DNA from: Pseudomonadota bacterium
Lineage (GTDB): Bacteria > Pseudomonadota > Alphaproteobacteria > Caulobacterales > Caulobacteraceae
Direction of reading: 5' to 3'
NCBI GenBank assembly: GCA_023432855.1
Contig: JAEZEZ010000019.1
Coordinates: 7,853 to 71,852, forward strand
DNA length: 64,000 nucleotides
The position numbers and the translations under genes were made by a program. Below, one piece after another: positions 33,911-42,127 of the stretch. The stretch's first letter is position 1. Every line of letters starts with the position of its first letter. The notes under the pieces were generated by a model. The model made no database searches. It saw only the letters and a program-made list of their open reading frames with translations, and was not told where the DNA came from.

Positions 33911-36900
33911 AACTCTCCGTTCAGCTGCTCGCCGCCGTATCCAGTGCAGTGCTCGGCGCTGCAGCCGGAACGGCGACAGCCCAGGCTCCGCGAGGGGCGT
34001 TCAGCCTCGGACAGAACGCCGAGGCCCAGACCTGTCGGGCCCAGACCCGGCTGGACGCTGGACGCGGCCGCGAGCGCGTCGACATCTACTGCGGTGAGTG
34101 GGAACGGGCTTCCGGCGAAGTCGTGGTCTGGCCGGCTTCGTCGGAGGCCGCCGCCCTGGCCCGGTTTGCCGAGGATTGTCCGGGCGTCGGCCAGACCCTG
34201 AGTTCTCCGGACTTCACCGAGCTTCGCCAAATTCCGTGCGAGCGGGCTTCTGACGATGGCGCCGTCCGGCGCTATGGGCTGCTCGCGCGACGGGGCGATC
34301 AGCTTATCCTTGGCGCAGCATATCCGGCTGACTGGGCCCCCATGATCGCTGCCGCGCGGGTGCTCTCCGGAGCCGCGCGTGCGGAGGCGGTTACGCACAG
34401 CGACGGCCTGACCCCGGGCATGCGGGAGATCCAGTCCGTTTACCCGGCCGGGGCGCCGGGCATTTCAGCCTCTGTGAACCAGGAGCTGCTGCGCCGGCGT
34501 GCCTATGAACAGAACACGAGCTGGAGTTTCTCGGCGTCCGAACGCGACTTCGCCGAACTTCTACGCACCCAGGAACGGCTCGCTCCCGACGACGCCGAGG
34601 GCGCCGCGGAAATCCTGGCCGAGATCGGCCTGAACCTCTCCGGTGAGCGACGCTTCCAAGAGGCGGAGGATTCCTTCGACGAGGCCGAACGGCGAGCCAA
34701 TGCGGCGGGAGCCAGACTTCTCCTCACCAAGATCCTCAACTATCGCGCCATGGACAGGCTCAACCAGCGTCGGCCCGCAGATGCGCTGGAGCTTGCCCGG
34801 GCCGCCAACGCCGCCCGCGATGCGCTCTTCGGGGCGCCTTCTTCACGCGCGCCCGGCATCGGCGCCGCTGACGCCCGGCGCATCGAGGCGATGGCCGCGC
34901 CCGGTCGTCGCCGGGCCGTCGCGCCGCCGCTCAGCGGCATGACCGACCAGGATCGCGCCGCCATCCTCTCCGCCCAGGCGGACTATCTCGCCGCGGCCGC
35001 CGTCCGTGCGATGGGCGAAGGGGACGCGGGCCGTTACCTGAACGCCGCTCGCGACCGCCTTGCGACCAGTGCGATCCAGCCCGCCTGGCTGACCGCCCTG
35101 ATCTATGAGGAACGCTCGCGGCTGGCCGCGGAGCGTGGCGACACCGGCGTGGCCAGGCGTGAAGCCGAAACGGGCCTGGCCCTGCTGCGCCGCGCCGCTC
35201 CCGGAACCCGCGCCGAGGGCCATCTCTTGATGGCGCTGGCGGACGCTCGGCGGCTCGGTGGGGACAGTGCCGGGGCTCTCGCGGACGGCCGCGCTGCGGT
35301 CGTCCTGTTCACGCGGCATCGGGAGGCCCCGGGCATCGCGCCGGACGTTGCGGCGTCGCACCTGGTCGCCCTCTACGAAGAGTGGGAGCGCACACGTGAG
35401 GCAACGGCCGCGAACGAGTATTTCGAGACGCTGGCGCTGGTGTGGGACGGCGCCGCCGCACGTTCGGCTGCGCAGCTTGCCGCACGCCTGGCGGCGAAGG
35501 AGGGCGGTGACGCCGTCCGCGCCTATCAGGACGCCGAGCGGGTCTATCGGGCTGCGCTGGCGAGGCGCCAACGCCTGTCCCTGAGCCCCGAAACGCTGCC
35601 CGAGAAGATCGCCGAGGCCGACGCCGCCGCCACGGCGGCCGCCGCCGCCCTGGCGCAGGCCGAAGACGGCGTCCGTGCATCGTCTCCGCGATATCTGGAG
35701 CTGCTCAGCCCGGCGATTTCGGCGGGCGAACTCGTTGGCTCGCTGGAAGACTGGGAAGGCTACGTCCGCATGGTGGTATCCCACCAGGGGGGCTTCGGAG
35801 CCGTCGTCACTTCCGCGGGCGTGACGCCCTACAGGATCGCGATCGATGCCTCGCAGGCGGAAGCGCTTGCATCGAGACTGCGTAACAGCGCCAACCTTAG
35901 CCGCAGCGGCGCCCTGCCCGACTACGACATTGAAGCGGCCGGGGAGCTCTATCAGGCGCTGCTGGCGCCGGCCGCGGATCGTATCGCCGGCCTGGACAGC
36001 CTCCAGATCGACGCCAGCGGACCCCTGGCCGCCATCCCCTTCGCGGCGCTCGTCACCGAAACGCCGGACCAGGCGGCTCAGGATCGAATCCGCGAAGCTC
36101 AGGACTACAGCGGACTCGCGTGGTTCGGCCGGGACAGGACTCTGGCGGCCTCCCTTGGACCCGCCGCATTCGTGCGCACGCGCGCCGCTACACCCGCGGC
36201 GATCACCGTGCCCGCTTACGCCTTCGGCGACTTTCGGCCCGATCCCGCCGCCATGGCGCGACGTCTGGCCGAGACGCGAGGTCTCTCTGACCGCTGCCGC
36301 GAAGAGGTGCAGAGGGCATTGGCGAGGCTCGACGCGCTTCCCGAAACGGCGGAAGAGGCCCGAGAAAGCGCCGCGGTCTTCGGGCCCGCCGCACAGGTGC
36401 GGCTTGGCGAGACCTTCACCGACCAGGCGGTGCTGGAGGACCCGGCAGTAGGCCAGGCAGGTGTCCTCGTCCTGGCCACTCACGGCGTCCTCAGCCTGTC
36501 GTCCTGCCTCGCCGAACCCGCCCTGCTGGCTTCGCTTGGCCCGGAGGGCGACGGATTGATCGAGGCGTCCGAGGTTCTCGACGCGGGCGTCCGCGCTCGC
36601 CTCGTCGTGATGTCCGCCTGTGACACGGCCGGGGGCGGCGAAGGCGACGTCTCGCGAGGGGGCTTCGCCGGCGGAGGCGAAGCCTTGTCCGGGCTTGCTC
36701 GGGCCTTCATCTACGCGGGGGCCTCTTCAGTGCTAGCCACGCACTGGAAGGTGGACGCCACAGCCTCCAGCCTGCAGACGCGCGCCCTCCTGACCCAGGC
36801 CGCCCAGTCGAAAGCCACGCTGGCAGAGGCGCTGTCCTCCGCCCAGAGGACCCTCTACGAGGATCCCGAGACCGCCCATCCCTTCTACTGGTCAGGCTTT

Positions 36901-36981
36901 GTCCTGATCGGGGACGGCGCCGTCACGCTCGATAGTGGGGCAGCGGCCGGGGCCGGGACGGGGACTCGAACCGCTCCCTAG
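33907..36981 (+). CDS. Exported TPR-CHAT domain protein (caspase-like), third gene of the TPS operon
   Basis: A 1024-residue protein with a signal peptide (MKLSVQLLAAVSSAVLGAAA, then GTATAQA). The middle (about residues 190-560) is helical with TPR-like repeats. The C-terminal CHAT domain carries the caspase-type dyad His859 (VLVLATHG) and Cys905 (LVVMSACDTAGG), followed by ARAFIYAGASSVLATHWKVD. ATG overlaps the TpsA stop (ATGA). It is likely a periplasmic peptidase or its degenerate relative acting on, or regulating, TpsA export. Function is inferred from linkage. Confidence 0.88.
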   Translation: MKLSVQLLAAVSSAVLGAAAGTATAQAPRGAFSLGQNAEAQTCRAQTRLDAGRGRERVDIYCGEWERASGEVVVWPASSEAAALARFAEDCPGVGQTLSSPDFTELRQIPCERASDDGAVRRYGLLARRGDQLILGAAYPADWAPMIAAARVLSGAARAEAVTHSDGLTPGMREIQSVYPAGAPGISASVNQELLRRRAYEQNTSWSFSASERDFAELLRTQERLAPDDAEGAAEILAEIGLNLSGERRFQEAEDSFDEAERRANAAGARLLLTKILNYRAMDRLNQRRPADALELARAANAARDALFGAPSSRAPGIGAADARRIEAMAAPGRRRAVAPPLSGMTDQDRAAILSAQADYLAAAAVRAMGEGDAGRYLNAARDRLATSAIQPAWLTALIYEERSRLAAERGDTGVARREAETGLALLRRAAPGTRAEGHLLMALADARRLGGDSAGALADGRAAVVLFTRHREAPGIAPDVAASHLVALYEEWERTREATAANEYFETLALVWDGAAARSAAQLAARLAAKEGGDAVRAYQDAERVYRAALARRQRLSLSPETLPEKIAEADAAATAAAAALAQAEDGVRASSPRYLELLSPAISAGELVGSLEDWEGYVRMVVSHQGGFGAVVTSAGVTPYRIAIDASQAEALASRLRNSANLSRSGALPDYDIEAAGELYQALLAPAADRIAGLDSLQIDASGPLAAIPFAALVTETPDQAAQDRIREAQDYSGLAWFGRDRTLAASLGPAAFVRTRAATPAAITVPAYAFGDFRPDPAAMARRLAETRGLSDRCREEVQRALARLDALPETAEEARESAAVFGPAAQVRLGETFTDQAVLEDPAVGQAGVLVLATHGVLSLSSCLAEPALLASLGPEGDGLIEASEVLDAGVRARLVVMSACDTAGGGEGDVSRGGFAGGGEALSGLARAFIYAGASSVLATHWKVDATASSLQTRALLTQAAQSKATLAEALSSAQRTLYEDPETAHPFYWSGFVLIGDGAVTLDSGAAAGAGTGTRTAP

Positions 36982-36984
36982 GCG

Positions 36985-37010
36985 GGAACGAAGCTCGCCG
37001 TGCGACCGTT
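36985..37010 (+). promoter_or_regulatory. EcfG/SigT-type promoter (GGAAC-N17-CGTT)
   Basis: GGAAC at 36985-36989 and CGTT at 37007-37010 with a 17-base spacer match the general stress response consensus. It lies 4 bases after the CHAT gene stop and about 120 bases upstream of the small membrane protein at 37133. Confidence 0.5.
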
Positions 37011-37132
37011 GCCGCCCTGAAAGGAGCGGCGTTGGTGGCTATGCAATTGGATAGTACCGGCCCTGCGGCGGCGATCACGTACCCGCGGGAGTCGCGCGCA
37101 GTCGTTGGGCCGGCCTGAACAGCGGGGACCCG

Positions 37133-37408
37133 ATGGCTTCGCAAAAGGACCGGCGTGGCTCTCAGAGTCTCGGATGCGTTTTTCTCGTCGCGGTGTTTGG
37201 GCCGATGATCGCCCTTGGATCGCTCTGGGCCCTGATCGGCATGACCGGTGGCGCGGGCGCGACAGGCATGAGCGGGCCGCGCGACGAACTCATGCGCTTC
37301 ATGGTGTGGATACTGCTTCTCGCGGGCCTTCTGAATATTGGAGGCCTTGTCTACGCCGCTTACAGGCGCATCAGTCACCGACACCCTGAACGGGAATGGA
37401 GGCGCTGA
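37133..37408 (+). CDS. Small two-helix membrane protein
   Basis: A 91-residue protein with two hydrophobic helices (SLGCVFLVAVFGPMIALGSL and FMVWILLLAGLLNIGGLVYA) joined by a Gly-rich loop, with a basic C-terminus (YRRISHRHPEREWRR). I do not recognise a family. An EcfG-type promoter upstream suggests stress induction. The start at ATG 37133 has no strong Shine-Dalgarno. Confidence 0.62.
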   Translation: MASQKDRRGSQSLGCVFLVAVFGPMIALGSLWALIGMTGGAGATGMSGPRDELMRFMVWILLLAGLLNIGGLVYAAYRRISHRHPEREWRR

Positions 37409-37478
37409 CCGAATTATTGGCTCGGAATGTCGTCGCCGGGCATAGTCCTTCGTCCTCTGCTGCGAAGGAACGGTTCAC

Positions 37479-37844
37479 GTGCTCTACGCCCTGCTCTGCT
37501 ACAATGACGAAGCCATGGTCACCTCCTGGACCAAGGAGGAAGACGATGCCGTGATGGCTCGTCTTGACGTGGTTCATGAACGCCTGCGCCGGGCCGGAAA
37601 GATGGGCCCTTCCCTGAGGCTCGTTCCCACGACGGGGGCCATGACGCTCCACAAACAGAAGGACATGGTCATCGACGGGCCTTACGCGGAGACCAAGGAG
37701 GCGCTCCTCGGGTTCTACGTGCTCGACTGCGAGGACCTCGAAGAGGCGGTGCAGATCAGCCGCGAGTTGGCCGCGGCCAATCCGGGCGGCGCCTATGAGA
37801 TCCGCCCCGTTTCGCTGTTTCTGCCGGGGACATTCGAAGGGTGA
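37479..37844 (+). CDS. YCII-related (DGPF) domain protein
   Basis: A 121-residue protein of the YCII/DGPF fold. The family motif appears as VIDGPYAETKEALLGFYVLD. The N-terminus (YALLCYNDEA) is the first strand of the dimeric ferredoxin-like fold. GTG is the start, with GAAGGA upstream. It precedes and overlaps (GTGA) the sigma factor gene. DGPF proteins are the characteristic neighbours of ECF42 sigma factors, where they may act in place of an anti-sigma factor. Confidence 0.9.
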   Translation: MLYALLCYNDEAMVTSWTKEEDDAVMARLDVVHERLRRAGKMGPSLRLVPTTGAMTLHKQKDMVIDGPYAETKEALLGFYVLDCEDLEEAVQISRELAAANPGGAYEIRPVSLFLPGTFEG

Positions 37845-39094
37845 TCGACGAGGCCTGGACCCATGCGGCGCTCGCCGCCGCCCGGCCCCAGGCCATAGGG
37901 GCCCTGCTTCGCTACTTCCGGGACCTGGACCTCGCCGAAGAAGCGTTCCAGGAGGCCTGCCTGCGCGCCTTGAGGGCCTGGCCGAAGAACGGCCCTCCCC
38001 GTGATCCTACGGCCTGGCTGATCATGGTGGGCCGCAATGCGGCGATCGACGTCACGCGCAGGCGGTCGAGAGAGCAGCCTCTTCCCCCCGAGGATGTGAT
38101 CTCCGACCTGGAAGACGTCGAAGTCGACCTGGCGGAGCGGCTGGACGGGTCCGAGTATCGTGACGACGTCCTGCGTCTGCTCTTCATTTGCTGTCACCCA
38201 GACCTTCCCGCCACCCAGCAGATCGCCCTCGCCCTGCGCATCGTCTCAGGCCTCTCCGTGAAGCAGATCGCCCGGGCTTTTCTGGTCGGCGAAAGCGCGA
38301 TGGAACAGCGCATCACCCGCGCCAAGGCCAGGATCGCCCAGGGCGGCGCACCCTTCGAAACACCCGGGCCAGTCGAGCGCGCCGAGCGGATCGGCGTTGT
38401 CGCAGCCATGGTCTATCTGGTTTTCAACGAGGGTTACTCGGCGGCCCCCCAGGACCCCGACGCTCGCGGGTCGCTGTGCGATGAAGCCATCCGGTTGGGC
38501 CGCCTCCTCCTGCGCCTGTTCCAGACCGAACCGGAGCTCATGGGCCTCGTCGCGCTGATGCTGCTGCAGCACGCCCGCCGCCGCGCCCGTTACGACGCCG
38601 GCGGCGAAGCCGTGTTGCTGGAAGACCAAGATCGATCGCTCTGGAACCAGAGCCTGATCACGGAGGGGCTCGCCCTCATCGACAAGGCCATGCGGCGCCG
38701 CAGCCCGGGCCCCTATCAGCTGCAGGCCGCGATCGCGGCCCTGCATGCGCGGGCGGCCCGCCCCGAAGATACGGACTGGTCCCAGATCAACCAGCTTTAC
38801 TTGGCGTTGGAGCGCATTCAGCCGTCTCCGGTCGTCACCCTCAACCGCGCCGTGGCGGTCTCCAAACTGGACGGGCCGGCGACGGCGTTGGCGATGGTTG
38901 AACCGCTGGGCGAGCGGCTCGGGGGCTATTTCCACTTCTTTGGGGTGAAAGGCTGGCTACAGATGCAGCTCGGCCGGGACCGCGATGCCCGGGAGTCGTT
39001 CAACCGGGCGATTGCGCTGGCCAATACACCCGCTGAGGCCGCTCACATCCGCAGGAATCTCGATCGTCTCAGTTCAGACGCCGCGATGGGGTGA
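37841..39094 (+). CDS. ECF42-type RNA polymerase sigma factor with C-terminal TPR-like extension
   Basis: A 417-residue protein. Region sigma2 is at the N-terminus (YFRDLDLAEEAFQEACLRAL, PTAWLIMVGRNAAIDVTRRR). Sigma4 follows (LALRIVSGLSVKQIARAFLV, ESAMEQRITRAKARI). The C-terminal ~220 residues are a DUF6596/TPR-like extension (YLVFNEGYSAA, LMLLQHARRRARYDAGGE). This length and layout match the ECF42 group, which lacks a classical anti-sigma factor. GTG start is coupled to the upstream YCII gene. The target promoter cannot be read here. Confidence 0.92.
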   Translation: MIDEAWTHAALAAARPQAIGALLRYFRDLDLAEEAFQEACLRALRAWPKNGPPRDPTAWLIMVGRNAAIDVTRRRSREQPLPPEDVISDLEDVEVDLAERLDGSEYRDDVLRLLFICCHPDLPATQQIALALRIVSGLSVKQIARAFLVGESAMEQRITRAKARIAQGGAPFETPGPVERAERIGVVAAMVYLVFNEGYSAAPQDPDARGSLCDEAIRLGRLLLRLFQTEPELMGLVALMLLQHARRRARYDAGGEAVLLEDQDRSLWNQSLITEGLALIDKAMRRRSPGPYQLQAAIAALHARAARPEDTDWSQINQLYLALERIQPSPVVTLNRAVAVSKLDGPATALAMVEPLGERLGGYFHFFGVKGWLQMQLGRDRDARESFNRAIALANTPAEAAHIRRNLDRLSSDAAMG

Positions 39095-39464
39095 CCTGGC
39101 TGTTGGGGGCGGCCCTTGTTTGAGGAAAGGTTGCGCGGGCGCAAAGTCTGCCGCCCTCAGGCTGCTAGACATTCGGCATTCCAGGCGGTCGAGGGGACCG
39201 GCTGGGGTGCCCGGCCTCCCCCGAGGCCAAGCGCAGTACCGGCCTCCTCCGACCCTTTGGCCGGCATTGCCGGTAAGCGGGCCCGCCGTCACCTCCGGCG
39301 GGCCCGCCTACACACGGGATGACGGCGGCGGAGGACTGCGCCGCTTCGCGAACAGCTTCTCAGGCACATGCCCGTTGCGCCGGAACCGCTGCACGGGACC
39401 TAACAGATGCATATTGGGAGAGTCTGAGAGCGACTGCGCACGTGGTTCCGTGCGGAGAAGAAGA
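39095..39464. other. Gap between the ECF42 gene and tRNA-Val
   Basis: About 370 bases with no credible gene. It holds a strong hairpin at 39277-39307, a perfect 12-bp stem GCGGGCCCGCCG/CGGCGGGCCCGC with a 7-base loop and no T-run. This may mark the end of the sigma factor transcript. Confidence 0.6.
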
Positions 39465-39539
39465 TGGTGGACGCGGCTGGGATTGAACCAGCGACCCCTA
39501 CGATGTCAACGTAGTGCTCTCCCACTGAGCTACGCGTCC
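39465..39539 (-). tRNA. tRNA-Val(GAC)
   Basis: On the minus strand the full cloverleaf can be folded. The acceptor stem GGACGCG pairs with CGCGTCC, the D arm starts GCTCAGTGGGAGAGC, the anticodon stem CTACG/CGTAG encloses TTGACAT (anticodon GAC), and the T arm is GCTGGTTCAATCCCAGC. Discriminator A and CCA are encoded. It is a complete 75-base tRNA. Confidence 0.95.
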
Positions 39540-39716
39540 GCCCCGGGAAGGACGCGCATATAGACCGGGGCCTCGCGGCAGCGCAAGCGGTCCGTTGGCG
39601 CAGGCTGGAAAACGGCGATTCAGGAAAGCGCCGAACAGCGCACGATCCTTCCGCGGCATGTGCCTTCGGCCGGCCAGGATGGCCTGTTCGCCTGACCTCG
39701 CGGCCGCGCCGCGAGA

Positions 39717-40073
39717 TCAGGCGGCGATCATCCGCTCAACTTCGGCGACGAGGTCGCGCAAGTGGACGGGTTTGGAAAGGACCTTGGCCTGGGGCGTCGA
39801 CTGGGCCGCGGACAAGGCGACCGCGGCGAAGCCAGTGATGAACATGATGCGCAGCTCGGGCTGTCGAACCGCGGCCTCGCGGGCGACCTCTATGCCGTCG
39901 GCCCCGGGCATGACGATATCCGTGAGAAGCAGGTCCCAGGGACCGTCGTCGAGGGCGCCGATGGCCTCGTCGCCATTCTCGCAGATCGCTACTTCGTGCC
40001 CCGCGCGCTCCAGGGCGCGCGCGAGGAAGCCGCGCAGGCTGTCGTCGTCTTCAGCGAGAAGGATGCGGGCCAT
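39717..40073 (-). CDS. cpdR: CpdR-like single-domain response regulator
   Basis: A 118-residue receiver domain without output domain. Acidic residues DDD at 9-11 and the phospho-acceptor Asp52 in LLTDIVMPGADG are present. The Thr-containing FITGFAAVALS and Lys in VLSKPVHLRDLV complete the active site. The C-terminal VHLRDLVAEVERMI matches CpdR. In Caulobacter, unphosphorylated CpdR primes ClpXP for PdeA and CtrA-related degradation and is dephosphorylated through the CckA-ChpT relay. It is divergent from the amidohydrolase gene. Confidence 0.93.
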   Translation of the reverse strand: MARILLAEDDDSLRGFLARALERAGHEVAICENGDEAIGALDDGPWDLLLTDIVMPGADGIEVAREAAVRQPELRIMFITGFAAVALSAAQSTPQAKVLSKPVHLRDLVAEVERMIAA

Positions 40074-40235
40074 GCAGGCGAAACCCCGACGTTTACCAAA
40101 TCCGACCCTACGCCTCCGTCCGTAAACCGCACGTGAAAACCACCGGTCGGAGAAAATCCTCCCGACCTTGCCTCGGGTCCCCCATCACACCCGGCCGGCG
40201 TTGACTAAAACCCGCCTCGAACGTTCTTAGTGCGC

Positions 40236-41141
40236 ATGTCCGCCGCCGAACCCATCGAAGACGAAGCGTCCGAGCAGAAAAAGCCGGCCCCCTTCGTCGT
40301 CCGAAGGCCGCGCATCCTGAAGACTCCGTTGATCTTCGCATCACCCCATTCGGGCCGGGTCTATCCGCAAGATCTGATGGCCGTGTCACGGTTGGATGCT
40401 CGCGACATCCGACGCTCGGAAGACGCGCTCGTGGACCGGCTCCTGGAACCGGCCGGGGAGGCTGGTGCGGCGGTTGTGCTTTGCCAGATCGCGCGTGCCT
40501 ATGTCGACGTCAACCGGGACCCTTGGGAGATGGACCCTGCGATGTTCGCCGACGAGGCACCGGCCCATGCGCGCTCAACGTCGGCTCGGGTTGCGGCAGG
40601 GCTGGGCAGCGTTCCGCGCGTAGTGGGGGACGGTCAGCCAATCTACGCCCGCAAGATCCGGTTTGCGGAAGCGGAAGCCCGCATTGAGACGGTGCACGGC
40701 CCGTGGCATCAGGCTTTGACTTCCCTGCTGGAGGAGGCGAGGGCGCGTTTTGGCCTCGCGGTCCTGATTGATTGGCACTCCATGCCTTCTGCAGCTGGCA
40801 AGGCAGAAGCTCGTCGGGGGAGGCCGCGGCCCGACATCGTGCTAGGCGACCGCCACGGCGACGCGTGCTCGACTGGACTTTCGCGCCTCGTGCGACGGGA
40901 ATTCGAACTGGCTGGCTACGTCGTATCGATGAACCGGCCCTACGCGGGGGGATGGACAACCCAGATCCACGGCCGCCCGAGCGAAAACGTTCATGCCCTG
41001 CAGGTCGAGATCGATCGCTCACTGTATCTCGACGAAAGAATCCTGGAGCCGGGCCCAGGCTATCCGAGACTGCAACAGGATCTCTCCCGCCTCTTCGAGA
41101 CGCTCAGTCGGGCGGATTGGCCGGAGCTACTGCGCCTGTAG
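40236..41141 (+). CDS. N-formylglutamate amidohydrolase family protein
   Basis: A 301-residue protein with the FGase/HutG-like pattern. IFASPHSGRVYP and IDWHSMPSAAGK carry likely metal ligands, and DIVLGDRHGDACS and VSMNRPYAGGWTTQIHGRPS follow. It hydrolyses N-formyl-L-glutamate or a related N-formyl compound. The start at ATG 40236 was chosen over a GTG 6 bases upstream. It is divergent from cpdR; this pairing is known from Caulobacter. Confidence 0.88.
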   Translation: MSAAEPIEDEASEQKKPAPFVVRRPRILKTPLIFASPHSGRVYPQDLMAVSRLDARDIRRSEDALVDRLLEPAGEAGAAVVLCQIARAYVDVNRDPWEMDPAMFADEAPAHARSTSARVAAGLGSVPRVVGDGQPIYARKIRFAEAEARIETVHGPWHQALTSLLEEARARFGLAVLIDWHSMPSAAGKAEARRGRPRPDIVLGDRHGDACSTGLSRLVRREFELAGYVVSMNRPYAGGWTTQIHGRPSENVHALQVEIDRSLYLDERILEPGPGYPRLQQDLSRLFETLSRADWPELLRL

Positions 41142-41154
41142 GCAGGTCCCTGGC

Positions 41155-41186
41155 ATAAAAAACCGCCCCGGGGACACCGGGGCGGC
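41155..41186 (-). terminator. Intrinsic terminator of the candidate small RNA
   Basis: On the minus strand a perfect 9-bp stem CCGCCCCGG/CCGGGGCGG with a 5-base loop is followed by TTTTTT. No protein gene ends directly before it. The DUF599 stop lies about 150 bases away. Confidence 0.88.
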
Positions 41187-41246
41187 AAAGTCAGATAGGG
41201 AGGAAACGCCCAAAAAGGGCTGCCGGCCGTCAGGGAACGACCGACC
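41157..41246 (-). ncRNA. Candidate trans-acting small RNA
   Basis: About 90 bases on the minus strand with its own sigma70-like promoter (41252-41280) and an intrinsic terminator. It has no ORF. The predicted structure has an 8-bp hairpin (GTCGGTCG/CGGCCGGC, with G-U pairs), a small GCCC-TTTTT-GGGC hairpin, an unpaired GTTTCCTCCCTATCTGAC segment, and the terminator hairpin. The CCTCC segment could pair with ribosome binding sites. The start is estimated from the promoter and may differ by a few bases. Confidence 0.6.
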
Positions 41247-41251
41247 CTTAA

Positions 41252-41280
41252 AATTTACGCTGCAGCGCACACAAATTCAA
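41252..41280 (-). promoter_or_regulatory. Sigma70-like promoter of the candidate small RNA
   Basis: On the minus strand -35 TTGAAT (41280-41275) and -10 TAAATT (41257-41252) are separated by exactly 17 bases. The expected start is about 6-8 bases downstream, at a G near 41246. Confidence 0.6.
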
Positions 41281-41337
41281 GAGCTCATTGTGTGATGCGG
41301 CGATCACGAACCGTTACACAGGATACGATCCAGCAAG

Positions 41338-42042
41338 CTATTCATCTTCAACTGAATTATTGCGGCTGCGTGGTTGAGACAGTTCCCGAGCCCTCCGGAT
41401 GCCGTGCGCCGCGGGCGATCGCGACTGTCGCCACACAAGCAGGGCCGTGGCGGCGATGGTCGCCACGGCCAGCCAGAGGGGGCCGTAAAGCCAAGCCGCC
41501 GCCGCCAGGGCGAAATAGTAGCCCCGCACGCCCCGACTGAAGCCCTTCATGGCGGGGTTCAGTACTTCCGCCGACGCTTCTGCGAATGCCCCGGCTCGGG
41601 GACCCGGCTTCTCGGGCGCCGCGCCGATAAGGGCCAGACAGTAGTTGAGCTGGCGAATCGACCAGATGAACTCCAACAGGCCGCGGGCCAGGCAGGCCAG
41701 CACCAGGGCGAGCTTCGCCTCGAGGCGGCCCGGCGTTACGACTTCGAAGCCAGGGACATCCGGGATCATGGCCTGGCCTCCGAAGAGAGCGCCGGCCACC
41801 GCTGCAATCAGGATCAGGTTCGCCGATGCGAAGAAGGATGCCGAATTGATGGCGTGCCCCAGCAACTGGCTGTCCAGCAGCTTGATTTCACGGCCGGTCA
41901 TGGCGCGCATCCAGGCGAGGCGCACGCCTTCCATGTCGCGTGTGATCGCCCCGGTCCGCCGTGACAGTCCGAGGAGCAAGGGTTCGTAGCCGAGCCAGCA
42001 CACGGCGAAGATTGCTAGCGCGAACCAGTCCCAGAGGCTCAT
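41338..42042 (-). CDS. DUF599 family membrane protein
   Basis: A 234-residue protein with four hydrophobic segments (DWFALAIFAVCWLGYEPLL, SASFFASANLILIAAVAGAL, LALVLACLARGLLEFIWSIR, YYFALAAAAWLYGPLWLAV). RLAWMRAMTGREIKLLDSQL and FIWSIRQLNYCLALIGAAP match DUF599. The role is unknown. The ATG at 42042 begins right before the first helix. Confidence 0.85.
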   Translation of the reverse strand: MSLWDWFALAIFAVCWLGYEPLLLGLSRRTGAITRDMEGVRLAWMRAMTGREIKLLDSQLLGHAINSASFFASANLILIAAVAGALFGGQAMIPDVPGFEVVTPGRLEAKLALVLACLARGLLEFIWSIRQLNYCLALIGAAPEKPGPRAGAFAEASAEVLNPAMKGFSRGVRGYYFALAAAAWLYGPLWLAVATIAATALLVWRQSRSPAAHGIRRARELSQPRSRNNSVEDE

Positions 42043-42127
42043 TCCTCGTCTTTAACCGCCATCGCCCGCCCAGGGAATGCGCACCAGCGCCCTTGCCGTA
42101 ACGAGGTTATCACCCCACTAAACGGAG

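Noticed and set aside
36940..36981. GGGGACTCGAACC near the CHAT stop, resembling a tRNA T-arm on the minus strand
   Set aside because: The rest of a cloverleaf could not be folded and the bases are part of the CHAT reading frame. It is not a tRNA, though a tRNA-like attachment remnant cannot be excluded.
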